A program made the translations under genes and the position numbers. Positions 1 to 9,257 of a stretch of DNA of 64,000 nucleotides are shown here, piece after piece. Below the pieces are notes generated by a model. The model did no database searches, was not told the DNA's origin, and saw only the letters and a program-made list of their open reading frames with translations. Each line of letters begins with the position of its first letter. Within the stretch, counting starts at the first letter, position 1. Where the stretch lies: the NCBI RefSeq assembly GCF_900172355.1, contig NZ_FWFZ01000020.1:20447-84446 (forward strand). The letters run 5' to 3'. This DNA comes from Roseisalinus antarcticus. GTDB lineage: Bacteria > Pseudomonadota > Alphaproteobacteria > Rhodobacterales > Rhodobacteraceae.

Positions 1-1
1 G

Positions 2-298
2 GAGCTCAAGCGTATCGTCGACAAACTCATCACGCTCGGCAAGCATGGCCCGGAAAATTTGCATGCGCGCCGCCAGGCCCGTGCAAGGCTCAAGCAGGAC
101 GCCTATGTGGTCAAGCTGTTCGAGGTTCTCGGCCCGCGGTATGCAGAACGCAAAGGCGGCTATGTCCGGGTGCTGAAAGCGGGCTTCCGCTACGGCGACA
201 TGGCTCCGATGGCGATCATCGAGCTAGTAGATCGCGACGCCGCCGCCAAGGGTGCGGGCGATCGGGCGCGGCTTGAAGCCATGGACGAAGACGCGTAG
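2..298 (+). CDS. rplQ: 50S ribosomal protein L17, C-terminal part (5' end outside window)
   Basis: The frame opens at the window edge and gives 98 residues ending in a Glu/Asp-rich tail. Segments such as [25 protein letters not shown] and YTRV-like [16 protein letters not shown] are characteristic of bacterial L17, a large-subunit protein that binds 23S rRNA near the exit tunnel. The N-terminus lies upstream of the window, so the start cannot be given. A strong intrinsic terminator follows within 30 bases, as expected for the last gene of the alpha (rpoA) ribosomal operon. Identification is secure. Confidence 0.95.
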   Translation, partial: ELKRIVDKLITLGKHGPENLHARRQARARLKQDAYVVKLFEVLGPRYAERKGGYVRVLKAGFRYGDMAPMAIIELVDRDAAAKGAGDRARLEAMDEDA

Positions 299-321
299 GC
301 GCCTTCCTATCTCTGCAATGG

Positions 322-350
322 AAAAACCCCACCCATGGTGGGGTTTTTTT
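322..350 (+). terminator. Rho-independent terminator of the rplQ operon
   Basis: CCCCACC (327-333) pairs with GGTGGGG (337-343) around a three-base loop. The stem can extend with A:U pairs on both sides, and the 3' arm runs into seven T residues. It lies 28 bases after the rplQ stop codon. Confidence 0.9.
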
Positions 351-408
351 GTTTCGAACATGTCTTCCGGTTGTTCCGGGAAATCCGCAAACGGGGCTGA
401 ACCGGTCC

Positions 409-558
409 TCAGGATTGCACGGGCCTGCGTGAGTCGCCCGTCCAGCTGCCATGTCCGCCCCGACTGGGCAGAATGAATTCCAGTAGTGTTTTCAGATCGT
501 TCGGGTCCATCTCGCGCATCGTTCGGACAATGTCACGGTCGTATTGAGCTTGAGTCAT
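409..558 (-). CDS. Small hypothetical protein (49 aa)
   Basis: I do not recognise this product. The frame starts with ATG at 558, and upstream on the same strand is a good ribosome site (GGAAGG, about 565-571). The peptide begins MTQAQYDRDIVRTMREMD, is charged and probably helical, and ends in a basic tail. It is divergent from the LuxR-type gene at 628, so the two may share a promoter region of about 70 bases. The longer reading frame on this strand reaching 1500 is antisense to real genes and is not coding. Support is the Shine-Dalgarno sequence and the otherwise empty space. Confidence 0.45.
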   Translation of the reverse strand: MTQAQYDRDIVRTMREMDPNDLKTLLEFILPSRGGHGSWTGDSRRPVQS

Positions 559-627
559 GATCGTACCTTCCGTTGGCGTAATGCAATTTAAGGTTGACCG
601 ACGTCGAGGCAACATGTCCAAGAGGAT

Positions 628-1239
628 ATGTCGGTCATGCAAATCCTCGAAGCTTGCAAACGTGATCTGACGGCATTGGCGCCGAAGGGATATTTCTTCG
701 CGCTGCACATCAGGAACGCGTCGCCTCTGTTGCAGGAAAAGACCTTCCATGGCGCCTGGATCCGAACCTACGAGCGGGAGGTCTATATCCTGCGCGACCC
801 AATCGTCGCCTGGGGCTATAGCCACAGCGGATTGACGCGGTGGAGTGCGGTCGACATCCCCGACCCTTTCGACATCTTCGGCCAGGCGAGGGCCCACGGG
901 CTGGCGTTCGGTGCTTCCGCCGCGCTGGGCAGCATGAACAGTCGCAGCCTCGTCTCCATCGCTCATGACCGGCGCGAATTCTCGGACCTCGAAATGGGAC
1001 GTTTCGCGACCATCGTCCGCCAATTGCATGACATCACATCGCCGCCCGAGGCGCTGACCCTGGCGCAAGCCAACGCACTGCGCCGGATCTCGGAGGGTGA
1101 GCGCCATGCAGAGGCTGCGGCAAAGCTTCAAATCTCGGAAAGTGCGCTCAAGGCCCGCCTGAAATCGGCGCGGGTCGCCCTCATGGCGCGAACCACGGCG
1201 GAGGCGGTTCGCCGGGCGCAGACCTACCGTCTGATCTGA
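628..1239 (+). CDS. LuxR-family transcriptional regulator (autoinducer-binding type, solo)
   Basis: A 203-residue protein with an N-terminal autoinducer-binding domain (about 1-140) and a C-terminal GerE-type helix-turn-helix (about 145-200). Residues typical of acyl-homoserine-lactone pockets are present in order: W and Y in HGAWIRTYERE, the DP pair in YILRDPIVAWG, W in TRWS, and G in GLAFGAS. No luxI-type synthase gene is in the window, so this is a LuxR solo here. The Shine-Dalgarno-like AGAGGA (621-626) sits only one base before ATG 628 but ten bases before the in-frame ATG at 637, so translation may begin at 637 (200 aa). The ligand and targets cannot be inferred. Confidence 0.85.
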   Translation: MSVMQILEACKRDLTALAPKGYFFALHIRNASPLLQEKTFHGAWIRTYEREVYILRDPIVAWGYSHSGLTRWSAVDIPDPFDIFGQARAHGLAFGASAALGSMNSRSLVSIAHDRREFSDLEMGRFATIVRQLHDITSPPEALTLAQANALRRISEGERHAEAAAKLQISESALKARLKSARVALMARTTAEAVRRAQTYRLI

Positions 1240-1283
1240 CGGCGCCGCTTCCCATTCGGCCAGACCGGGCCTATCTCCCCTCC

Positions 1284-2597
1284 ATGGCCGATCTCTTTGA
1301 CAACAACCCGACTGTCGACCGCAGCGCCGCCGCCCCGCGCCCGCTGGCCGATCGCCTGCGACCGCAGGCTCTGGCAGAGGTGATCGGCCAGGATCATGTC
1401 CTCGGCCCCGAGGCGCCGCTGGGAACGATGCTGGTGTCGGGGGCGCTCTCGTCGCTGGTCTTCTGGGGCCCGCCGGGCGTGGGGAAGACCACAATCGCAA
1501 GGCTTCTGGCTCACGAGACCGATCTGCATTTCGTCCAGATCAGTGCGATTTTCACCGGTGTCCCGGAATTGCGGAAGGTCTTCGAAGCGGCGCGGATCCG
1601 GCGGGGCAACGGGCAGGGCACCCTGCTGTTCGTCGACGAGATCCACCGTTTCAACAAGGCGCAGCAGGACGGCTTCCTGCCGCATATGGAGGATGGCACG
1701 ATCCTTCTTGTGGGGGCCACGACCGAGAATCCCTCCTTCGAGCTGAACGCCGCATTGCTGAGCCGCGCCCAGGTGCTGGTGCTTGAACGATTGGACCACG
1801 CGGCACTCGAATTGCTCGCCCGGCGGGCGGAGGCCGAGATGGGCCGGCCCCTGCCGCTCGATCCGGCCGCGCGAGAGACCATGCTGGAGATGGCGGATGG
1901 CGATGGCCGGGCCCTTCTGAACCTCGCCGAACAGGTCATGGGATGGCAGGTCGAGGGCGAGTTGGACACAGCCCGCCTGACCACCCGCCTGTCGCGGCGG
2001 GCGGCGCAATACGACAAATCCGGGGAGGCCCACTACAATCTCATCTCGGCGCTTCACAAATCCGTTCGTGGCTCTGATCCGGATGCGGCGCTTTATTGGT
2101 TCGCGCGGATGCTGACGGGGGGCGAGGACCCGCGCTATCTTGCCCGGCGCATCACCCGGATGGCGGTCGAGGACATCGGCCTGGCCGATCCACAGGCGCA
2201 GACGATCTGCCTGCACGCCTGGGAGACCTACGAGCGGCTTGGCTCGCCGGAGGGCGAGCTGGCCCTGGGGCAGGCGGTCACCTACCTCGCGCTCGCGCCG
2301 AAATCCAACGCGGGCTATGCGGCATTCAAGTCGGCAATGGCCGCCGCCCGCCAGACCGGATCGGAGCCGCCGCCCAAGATCATCCGCAACGCGCCCACCA
2401 AGCTCATGAAAGAGCAGGGCTATGGCGCGGGCTATGCCTACGATCACGATGCCGAGGACGGCTTTTCCGGGCAGAACTACTTTCCCGACGGCATGGCGCG
2501 GGGGGCCTATTACACCCCCGTCGACCGCGGCTTCGAACGCGAACTGAAGAAGCGGCTGGAGTATTTCGGCAAACTCCGCGCGAAGCGGCAAACTTGA
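1284..2597 (+). CDS. rarA: Replication-associated recombination protein A (AAA+ ATPase RarA/MgsA)
   Basis: A 437-residue AAA+ clamp-loader-like ATPase that acts at stalled replication forks. The Walker A motif GPPGVGKTT lies near residue 62 and Walker B LLFVDEIHRFNK near 113-124. GATTENPSFELN (sensor 1 region) follows, and the C-terminal half has the family sequences SALHKSVRGSDPDAALYW and APKSNAGYAAF. Length matches the family. No clear Shine-Dalgarno precedes ATG 1284. It begins 44 bases after the LuxR gene, with crcB and the pseudouridine synthase close downstream in the same direction. Confidence 0.95.
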   Translation: MADLFDNNPTVDRSAAAPRPLADRLRPQALAEVIGQDHVLGPEAPLGTMLVSGALSSLVFWGPPGVGKTTIARLLAHETDLHFVQISAIFTGVPELRKVFEAARIRRGNGQGTLLFVDEIHRFNKAQQDGFLPHMEDGTILLVGATTENPSFELNAALLSRAQVLVLERLDHAALELLARRAEAEMGRPLPLDPAARETMLEMADGDGRALLNLAEQVMGWQVEGELDTARLTTRLSRRAAQYDKSGEAHYNLISALHKSVRGSDPDAALYWFARMLTGGEDPRYLARRITRMAVEDIGLADPQAQTICLHAWETYERLGSPEGELALGQAVTYLALAPKSNAGYAAFKSAMAAARQTGSEPPPKIIRNAPTKLMKEQGYGAGYAYDHDAEDGFSGQNYFPDGMARGAYYTPVDRGFERELKKRLEYFGKLRAKRQT

Positions 2598-2628
2598 CAT
2601 CCCACGCCACCCGCATGACAGAGCATCC

Positions 2629-3006
2629 ATGTTTCTGACCACTCTTCAGGTCGCCGTGGGCGGCGCTCTGGGGGCGGCGGCGCGGTATCTGACCGGCGTC
2701 GGCGTGACCCGGGCCTTCGGCTTTGGCGGCTTCCCGTTGGGCGTGTTGACCGTCAACATCCTCGGCAGCTTTCTGATGGGTGCGTTGTTCCTGCTGCTCG
2801 CCCGGCGCGGGCTGACCCATCTCAACCCGTTCCTGATGACAGGCGTCTTGGGCGGCTTCACGACGTTCTCGGCCTTCTCGCTGGAGACGATCACCCTCTG
2901 GGATCGCGGTCAGCCCGCGCAGGCGGCGCTTTACGTCGTGCTCTCAGTCACCCTCTCCCTTGCCGCGCTTCTGGCCGGCATGTGGATCGCACGGAGCCTC
3001 GCATGA
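2629..3006 (+). CDS. crcB: Fluoride ion channel CrcB/Fluc
   Basis: A 125-residue inner-membrane protein with four hydrophobic segments. Family motifs are GGALGAAARY near the N-terminus, the NILGSFLMG helix, and GGFTTFSAFSLE, which contains the polar track and Phe residues of dual-topology fluoride exporters. It lies 31 bases after rarA, and its stop overlaps the next start (ATGA at 3003-3006), indicating translational coupling. I saw no fluoride-riboswitch fold in the short leader. Confidence 0.95.
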   Translation: MFLTTLQVAVGGALGAAARYLTGVGVTRAFGFGGFPLGVLTVNILGSFLMGALFLLLARRGLTHLNPFLMTGVLGGFTTFSAFSLETITLWDRGQPAQAALYVVLSVTLSLAALLAGMWIARSLA

Positions 3007-4049
3007 CCGGCGTGCAGACCCTGACAGTCGCCTCGGATGACGGCGACCAGCGCATCGACCGCTGGATCCGGCGGCATTTCCCGCAACTGACCCAAGGGAC
3101 GATCGAAAAGCTGTGCCGCAAGGGCGAGGTGCGCCTCGACGGCGGACGGGTGAAATCGAACACCCGGATCGCCGCGGGACAACAGATCCGCCTGCCGCCG
3201 CTACCCGACTCGCGCCCGGCGCCCCTGCCGGGGCAGGACGGCCCCTCGGCGCAGGATGCCGAGATGATCCGCGACTGCGTCATCTATCGCGACGACCACA
3301 TCATCGCGCTGAACAAGCCTCCGGGCTTGCCCACCCAGGGCGGCAGCAAACAGACCCGGCATGTGGACGGGCTGGCCGAGGCGCTGAAATTCGGGCTGGA
3401 GGACAAGCCGCGCCTGGTGCATCGCCTCGACAAGGACACGTCGGGGGTCCTGCTGATGGCGCGGACACGCATGGTCGCGAAAAGCCTGACCGACGCGTTC
3501 CGCTCTCGCGAGACGCGCAAGATCTACTGGGCGGCCGTCGCGGGCGTCCCCCATCCGCGCATGGGCACGATCAAGTACGGTCTCGTCAAGATGCCCGGTC
3601 ATGGGGCCCGCGGAGAGAACGAGAAGATGCGCTGTATCCATCCCGACGAGGTCTCGAGGACCCCCGACGCGAAAGGGGCCCTGACTGATTACGCGGTGAT
3701 CGAGACGCTTGCCCGCCGTGCCGCCTGGGTCGCGCTGGTGCCCCTGACCGGCCGCACCCATCAGCTGCGCGCCCATATGGCAGAGCTTGGCCATCCGATC
3801 GCGGGCGACGGCAAATACGGCGGCTCTGGCCAGGAAAATCTGGGCGATGGCTGGGGCGCGGGCCTTGGCGGAGAGATCAGCCGCAAGCTGCACCTGCACG
3901 CCCGCTCGCTGACGCTGACCCACCCTGTGACCGGCCGGCGGCTGACGCTGACCGCGCCGCTGCCCGAGCACATGGCGCGGACCTGGGACTATGTCGGCTG
4001 GTCGCCGAAGGAGGCCCCCCTCGACCCGTTCGACGAGGATCTGCAATGA
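3003..4049 (+). CDS. rluC: RluA-family 23S rRNA pseudouridine synthase (RluC-like)
   Basis: A 348-residue protein with an N-terminal S4 RNA-binding domain (about 10-70; DQRIDRWIRRHFPQL and KGEVRLDGGRVKSNTRI). The pseudouridine synthase domain that follows has the signature HRLDKDTSGVLL, with the catalytic Asp near residue 143, and GRTHQLRAHMAELGHPI. RluC modifies U955, U2504 and U2580 of E. coli 23S rRNA; assigning the same sites here is by family. ATG 3003 is chosen because it overlaps the crcB stop. A start at 2982 would only extend into crcB. Confidence 0.92.
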   Translation: MTGVQTLTVASDDGDQRIDRWIRRHFPQLTQGTIEKLCRKGEVRLDGGRVKSNTRIAAGQQIRLPPLPDSRPAPLPGQDGPSAQDAEMIRDCVIYRDDHIIALNKPPGLPTQGGSKQTRHVDGLAEALKFGLEDKPRLVHRLDKDTSGVLLMARTRMVAKSLTDAFRSRETRKIYWAAVAGVPHPRMGTIKYGLVKMPGHGARGENEKMRCIHPDEVSRTPDAKGALTDYAVIETLARRAAWVALVPLTGRTHQLRAHMAELGHPIAGDGKYGGSGQENLGDGWGAGLGGEISRKLHLHARSLTLTHPVTGRRLTLTAPLPEHMARTWDYVGWSPKEAPLDPFDEDLQ

Positions 4050-4756
4050 CCGAGTGGGCCTTCAAGCGTTTCTGGAAATCCGCGCAGGTGGTCGAGGAGG
4101 GCGACGCCTTCGCCATCACGCTCGACGGCCGCCCGGTGCGGACCCCGGCGAAGGCGCCGCTGCATCTGCCGACGCGGGCCATGGCCGACGCGGTCGCCGC
4201 CGAGTGGGACGCCGCCCCCGAGGTCATCGACCCGCGCATCATGCCCGCGACCCGCGCGGCCAACGCGGCCATCGACAAGGTGATCCCGCAGTTCGACGAG
4301 GTCGCGGGCCTGATCTCGGATTACGGCGGCACCGACCTTCTGTGCTATCGCGCGGCGGCGCCGCAAAGGCTGGCCGACCGTCAGGCCGAGGCCTGGGATC
4401 CGCTGCTCGACTGGGCGGCCGAGGCGCTGGGGGCCCGGCTGGTCGCGGTTCCCGGCGTCATGCATATCCCCCAGGACGCGGCGGCGCTGCAGCGCCTGGA
4501 CGGCCAGGTGCGCGCTTTCGATCCGTTCCGCCTCACGGCCTTTTCCGACCTCGTGGGCCTGTCGGGCTCGCTGGTCCTCGGCTTTGCCGTGACCGCACGG
4601 GTGCGCATCCCGGACGACGTCTGGACCATCAGCCGGATCGACGAGGACTGGCAGATCGAGCAATGGGGCGAGGATGAGGAAGCGGCCGAGTCAGCTGAGA
4701 ACAAGCGCGCCGCCTTCCTGCGGGCCGCCGAGTTCTTTCAACTCGCCGAACGCTGA
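4046..4756 (+). CDS. ATP12-family F1-ATPase assembly chaperone
   Basis: A 236-residue cytoplasmic protein of the ATP12 family, which in mitochondria and alphaproteobacteria helps assemble the F1 alpha subunit. Recognisable stretches are FKRFWKSAQVVEEGDAFAI, LDGRPVRTPAKAPLHLPT, AVAAEWDAA, DLLCYRAAAPQRLADRQ and WDPLLDWA. Its ATG overlaps the preceding stop (ATGA, 4046-4049), continuing the rarA-crcB-rluC run. The C-terminus is acidic, then Ala-rich. Confidence 0.92.
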   Translation: MTEWAFKRFWKSAQVVEEGDAFAITLDGRPVRTPAKAPLHLPTRAMADAVAAEWDAAPEVIDPRIMPATRAANAAIDKVIPQFDEVAGLISDYGGTDLLCYRAAAPQRLADRQAEAWDPLLDWAAEALGARLVAVPGVMHIPQDAAALQRLDGQVRAFDPFRLTAFSDLVGLSGSLVLGFAVTARVRIPDDVWTISRIDEDWQIEQWGEDEEAAESAENKRAAFLRAAEFFQLAER

Positions 4757-4957
4757 TTTCGAGGTCACCAAGCCTCTCTTTTGGCCAAAAGACCGTGCAA
4801 CTGGTGCCGAACGCGGCACACTGCGCCTTGACCTGAGCCGCTATTTACCTCCATTCTTGCGATGGTCAGGGCTTCTGCCCAGACAAAAGTCATCCGCAAG
4901 GATGAGCAAAAGCAAGTCCTCGGGACGAAATCGAGGGCAATGACAGGGAGACTTTAT

Positions 4958-5977
4958 ATGAAAGCATCCGTTTTCTTCGGAGCAATGACAGTCGCGGGCC
5001 TCGCCAGCGTCGCGGCTTCGGCAGCGACACTCGATGACGTAAAGGCCCGTGGGACGCTCAACTGCGGCGTCACCACCGGTCTGGCCGGCTTTTCCACGCC
5101 CGACGCCAACGGTGTGTGGGAAGGGTTCGACGTGGCAATGTGCCGTGCCGTCGCCGCCGCTGTCCTCGGGGACCCCACCGCGGTCGAATTCGTGCCGACC
5201 ACCGCTTCGACCCGTTTCACCGCGCTGGCCTCTGGTGAGGTCGACATGCTGTCGCGGGTCACGACCTGGACATTCAGCCGCGACGTCGACCTCAAGTTCG
5301 AATTCACCGGCACGACCTACTACGACGGTCAGGGCTTCATAGTTCTGCGCGAACTGGGCGTGACATCGGCCAAGGAACTCAGCGGCGCCACCGTCTGCAT
5401 CCGGACGGGCACGACGACGGAACTCAACCTGGCGGAGTTCTTCCGGATCAACAACATGGAATACGAGCCGGTTCCGGTCGAAACCAACTCGGAAGCTCAG
5501 CAGCAATACCTCGCCGGCGCCTGCGACGCCTACACGACCGACGCCTCGGGGCTGGCTGCCACGCGCGCTTCGTTCGAGAACCCCGGCGATCACGTGATCC
5601 TGCCCGAGATCATCTCGAAAGAGCCGCTCGGCCCGTTGGTGCGCCATGGCGACAACGACTGGGGTGACGTGGTGCGGTGGACGGTGAACGCACTGCTCAC
5701 CGCTGAAGAGCTGGGCGTGACCTCGGCCAACGTCGAGCAGCTCGCAGCCGACGGCAGCGACAACCCCGAAGTGAACCGCCTGCTGGGCACCGACAGTGAT
5801 CTGGGCGCGATGCTGGGTCTCGAATCCGACTGGGCCGTGAACGCGATCCTCGCGGGCGGCAACTACGGCGAGATCTTCGAGGCGAACATCGGCGAATCGA
5901 CGCCGATCGGCTTGGCCCGCGGCCTGAACGCGCTGTGGACCGAGGGCGGCCTGCTGTACTCGCCGCCGTTCCGGTAA
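4958..5977 (+). CDS. bztA: General L-amino acid ABC transporter, substrate-binding protein (BztA/AapJ)
   Basis: A 339-residue periplasmic binding protein with a Sec signal peptide (about 1-22, ending VAASA before ATLDD). It has the family-3 amino-acid binding fold: GTLNCGVTTGLAGFS, W-G-FDV-MCRAVAAAVLGD, TTASTRFTALASGEVD and QGFIVLRELGV. The ATG at 4958 has CAGGGAG seven bases upstream; the frame extends further 5' but without a better site. In Rhodobacter capsulatus BztABCD imports glutamate, glutamine, aspartate and asparagine. A terminator-like hairpin separates it from bztB, which would raise binding-protein levels over permease levels. Confidence 0.93.
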   Translation: MKASVFFGAMTVAGLASVAASAATLDDVKARGTLNCGVTTGLAGFSTPDANGVWEGFDVAMCRAVAAAVLGDPTAVEFVPTTASTRFTALASGEVDMLSRVTTWTFSRDVDLKFEFTGTTYYDGQGFIVLRELGVTSAKELSGATVCIRTGTTTELNLAEFFRINNMEYEPVPVETNSEAQQQYLAGACDAYTTDASGLAATRASFENPGDHVILPEIISKEPLGPLVRHGDNDWGDVVRWTVNALLTAEELGVTSANVEQLAADGSDNPEVNRLLGTDSDLGAMLGLESDWAVNAILAGGNYGEIFEANIGESTPIGLARGLNALWTEGGLLYSPPFR

Positions 5978-5990
5978 ATCGCTTCCTGAA

Positions 5991-6020
5991 GGGCTCCGCC
6001 ACCGCGCGGGGCCCTTCTTC
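5991..6020 (+). terminator. Attenuator/terminator hairpin between bztA and bztB
   Basis: GGGCTCCGC (5991-5999) pairs with GCGGGGCCC (6006-6014), with one G:U pair and a six-base loop, followed by TTCTTCT. Its position after the binding-protein gene and before the permease genes fits partial termination within the operon. Confidence 0.75.
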
Positions 6021-6144
6021 TATCAGCGCATGCGCTGCGACCGGGACATCATCAGGACCAGTACAGAGTTTCCGACCACCGGTGTGAGTCTCGGGTTCAG
6101 CCCGCTCACGACGCCGAAAGAGAAACGGAAATCAGGGGGACATC

Positions 6145-7353
6145 ATGTCGGCGATTTCGGAACCGCAGGCCGAAGGGTTTCGGCTCTCTCAGCTCATATA
6201 CGACACGCGCTATCGGTCGATCACGATCCAGACGGTGGCGCTGATCCTGATTGTCGCCGGTGTCTGGTGGCTTGTCTCGAACACCATCCAGAACCTCGAA
6301 GCCCTTGGGCGGGACTTCGATTTCGGATTTCTCGGCCAGCCCGCTGGCTACGACATCAACCAGTTGCTGATCGAATATGACAGCCAGAGCACCCATGGCC
6401 GTGCCGCGGTCGTCGGTATCCTGAACACGCTTCTGGTCGCCTTCATCGGCTGCATCACTGCCACCGTGATCGGAACGATCGCGGGCGTGCTGCGCCTCTC
6501 CAAGAACTGGATCGTCGCGCGTCTCGTGGCCGTCTACGTCGAAGGCTTCCGCAACGTGCCGCTGCTTTTGTGGATCGTGCTGATCTTCGCCATCGTCAGC
6601 GAAAGCACCCCCCACCCGCGCGATTTCGCCGGTGGCGAGGCGAGCATGCTGTTCAACTCCATCGCGATCACCCGACAGGGCACCTGGACCCCCGCGCCGG
6701 TCTGGGGCGACGGCTCCCTCGCGCTGGTGATCATCTTCATCCTGTCGATCGTCGCCATCATCGGATTTCGCATGTTCGCCAGAAGGCGTCAGGAAGCGAC
6801 CGGCGAGATCCTCCCGGTCCTCTGGATCTCTCTCGGCCTGCTGATCCTGCCCAGCCTGATCGCCTATTTCATCCTCGGCGGGCCGGTCACGCTCGACTAT
6901 CCCGAAACCGGCCGATTCCGGTTTGAGGGCGGGTTGCTGGTGCGGAACTCGCTGATCGCGCTGTGGCTCGCGCTGTCGCTCTATACCGGGTCGTTCATCG
7001 CCGAGAACGTGCGCGGCGGCATCCTGGCCGTGTCCGGGGGCCAGACAGAGGCCGCTTCGGCCCTGGGCCTGCGGCCCGGCCGCACGATGAACCTCGTGGT
7101 GCTGCCCCAGGCGATGCGGGTCATCGTGCCGCCGCTGATCTCGCAGTACCTGAACCTGACCAAGAACAGCTCTCTGGCTATCGCGGTCGGCTACATGGAT
7201 GCGCGCGCGACCCTCGGCGGGATCACGATCAACCAGACCGGGCGCGAGCTGGAGGGGATGCTTCTTCTCGGGCTGTTCTACCTCATCGTCAGCCTCGCCA
7301 TCGCGAGCGTCGGCAACTTCTACAACGCCAGCGTCAAGCTCAAGGAGCGGTAA
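6145..7353 (+). CDS. bztB: Amino acid ABC transporter permease (BztB/AapQ)
   Basis: A 402-residue polytopic inner-membrane permease. An N-terminal segment (about 30-52) and further helices precede the HisM/ArtQ-type transport domain. The coupling-loop signature is GGQTEAASALGLRPGRTMNLVVLPQAMRVIVPPLISQYLNL near residues 300-340. ATG 6145 has AGGGGGA five to eleven bases upstream. It is one of two permease subunits; the partner BztC starts one base after its stop codon. Length is close to the R. capsulatus protein. Confidence 0.93.
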   Translation: MSAISEPQAEGFRLSQLIYDTRYRSITIQTVALILIVAGVWWLVSNTIQNLEALGRDFDFGFLGQPAGYDINQLLIEYDSQSTHGRAAVVGILNTLLVAFIGCITATVIGTIAGVLRLSKNWIVARLVAVYVEGFRNVPLLLWIVLIFAIVSESTPHPRDFAGGEASMLFNSIAITRQGTWTPAPVWGDGSLALVIIFILSIVAIIGFRMFARRRQEATGEILPVLWISLGLLILPSLIAYFILGGPVTLDYPETGRFRFEGGLLVRNSLIALWLALSLYTGSFIAENVRGGILAVSGGQTEAASALGLRPGRTMNLVVLPQAMRVIVPPLISQYLNLTKNSSLAIAVGYMDARATLGGITINQTGRELEGMLLLGLFYLIVSLAIASVGNFYNASVKLKER

Positions 7354-7354
7354 T

Positions 7355-9247
7355 ATGAGCGAAACAGGCCATCAACACGCCCTGAGCTATGTACGCGCCG
7401 ACATGCTGCCCCAGCAGGAACCGCCTGTCAGCCATAGTGGACCGATCAAATGGGTTCGCGAGAATCTGCTCTCCAGCCCGCTGAACGTGATCCTCACGGT
7501 CATCTCCCTCTACGTACTCTATGCGGTCCTCTCCGGCTTGATCCCGTGGTTCTTCAACTCGGTCTGGGATGCGCGGTCGCTGAACGAATGCCGCGAGGTA
7601 TTCCTGGCGACGGGCGCCACCGGCGGCGGCGGCGCCTGCTGGGCGGTGCTTCAGGAACGCGGGATCCAGCTGATCTACGGATTCTATCCCGCAGATCTCT
7701 ACTGGCGGCCGAACCTGACCTTCATCCTTTTCTTCGTCGCCGTGGCGCCGATCCTCTATTCTGACAGGTTGCCCTCGCAGATGCTGTGGTTCACGGCGCT
7801 CTATCCGTTCCTGATGCCCTGGCTGCTCTGGGGCGGGTCGTTCTGGGTTCCGATCCTGGTGATCGCGGGTCTGGTCGTGGGATATCTCGCCTGGATGGTC
7901 GGCTCTCGGATCGGCGGCTCGATCCTCGGTGGCATCGCCGGGATCGTGTTCGCGATCCTCTGGTGGCTGTTCGCGGTGCCCACCCTCAACGATTCGATCC
8001 ACCGTGTCGTGGGCAATATGCGGGTCGATCAGGTCGTAGCGGAATCGACTGCGCGGCTCGAGACGCTTGGCCCCGAGCTGACAGGCCTTGAAACCCGCCG
8101 CGAGTCGGTGCGGGACGAGATCGCAGAGCTCGAAGCGATCAAGGCGCAGGCGTTCGCCCCGATCGAGGAGGCGGTCGAGATCGCCAGAGAGACCGCCGAA
8201 TTGGCCTTCTACGAGGAAGAGGGCGTCGATCCCGAGACCGACCAGATCGGCCCCGGCCTGCGCGAGCGCGCCGAGGAAGAGGGTCAGCACGCTGCCTCCG
8301 CCGCGGCCCGCGATCCGGCGCTCAACACCGTTCGCGCGACTTTCCTGAACGCGGTCGACGGGTTGACGGAGATGCGCAACGAGGTCAACGAGATCTCGTC
8401 GCAGATCAACATCATGCAGAGCGAGCGGTCGGACACCGAGGCGCTGCTGCTCAACATCGAACAGCTGCCCGATCGCCTGGAAGAGATCGAACGGCTGCAG
8501 GAAAGCGCCACCACGCCGGGGGCGATATCCGAGCTGGAGTCGGTGCAGGACGTGGTCAGCCAGACCTATACCGAAATGGGCCGGATCGGCCTGACGCCGG
8601 TGGAAAGCCGCGAGTTCGGCGGCTTCATGCTGGCGCTTATCATAGGCCTGTCCGGGATCATTCTGTCCCTGCCGCTGGGCATCCTGCTGGCGCTCGGACG
8701 GCAGTCGGACCTGTTCCTGATCAACAAGGTCTCGGTGGCGTTCATCGAGCTGATCCGGGGCGTTCCGCTGATCGTCTGGCTGTTCACCGCCCAGCTTCTG
8801 CTGAACTACTTCCTGCCACCGGGCAGCAACTTCGACCTGCTGTTGCGCGTGATCATCATGGTGACGCTCTTCGCCTCGGCCTATATCGCCGAGGTCGTGC
8901 GGGGCGGTCTGGCCGCTCTGGCCAAGGGGCAGTACGAGGCCGCTGACGCGCTCGGGCTGGACTATGCCAAATCCATGCGGCTGATCGTCCTGCCGCAGGC
9001 GCTGAAGATCTCGATCCCAGGGATCGTCAATACCTTCATCGGCCTGTTCAAGGACACGACGCTGGTCGTCTTCATCGGCCTGCTCGATCCGATCGGGCTT
9101 TCCAACTCGATCCGATCCTCGACCGATTGGAACGGCATCTACTGGGAGCTGTTCGCCTTCATCGGCCTGTTGTTCTTTGCCTGCTGCTTCAGCATGGGCC
9201 GCTATTCCCTCTCGCTCGAGAAAAAGCTCAACCGCGAGCACCGCTAA
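7355..9247 (+). CDS. bztC: Amino acid ABC transporter permease (BztC/AapM) with large coiled-coil insertion
   Basis: A 630-residue permease, about 200 residues longer than the roughly 430 usual for BztC/AapM. The N-terminal membrane segments (about 40-215) end near [17 protein letters not shown] hydrophilic Glu/Leu-rich stretch follows (about 225-415; [50 protein letters not shown]) with heptad-like spacing. The transport domain then resumes at [17 protein letters not shown]. The coupling loop [20 protein letters not shown] is intact and the frame is continuous, so the insertion is a domain and not a lesion. ATG 7355 follows the bztB stop by one base; starts further 5' lie inside bztB. Confidence 0.92.
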   Translation: MSETGHQHALSYVRADMLPQQEPPVSHSGPIKWVRENLLSSPLNVILTVISLYVLYAVLSGLIPWFFNSVWDARSLNECREVFLATGATGGGGACWAVLQERGIQLIYGFYPADLYWRPNLTFILFFVAVAPILYSDRLPSQMLWFTALYPFLMPWLLWGGSFWVPILVIAGLVVGYLAWMVGSRIGGSILGGIAGIVFAILWWLFAVPTLNDSIHRVVGNMRVDQVVAESTARLETLGPELTGLETRRESVRDEIAELEAIKAQAFAPIEEAVEIARETAELAFYEEEGVDPETDQIGPGLRERAEEEGQHAASAAARDPALNTVRATFLNAVDGLTEMRNEVNEISSQINIMQSERSDTEALLLNIEQLPDRLEEIERLQESATTPGAISELESVQDVVSQTYTEMGRIGLTPVESREFGGFMLALIIGLSGIILSLPLGILLALGRQSDLFLINKVSVAFIELIRGVPLIVWLFTAQLLLNYFLPPGSNFDLLLRVIIMVTLFASAYIAEVVRGGLAALAKGQYEAADALGLDYAKSMRLIVLPQALKISIPGIVNTFIGLFKDTTLVVFIGLLDPIGLSNSIRSSTDWNGIYWELFAFIGLLFFACCFSMGRYSLSLEKKLNREHR

Positions 9248-9257
9248 GGAGACCGCC

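Noticed and set aside
409..1500. 363-codon minus-strand frame from inside rarA through the LuxR gene
   Set aside because: Most is antisense to LuxR and rarA. Only its last 49 codons, with their own ATG and ribosome site, were kept as a gene.
2600..2640. Fluoride riboswitch before crcB
   Set aside because: The gap after rarA is only 31 bases, too short for the aptamer.
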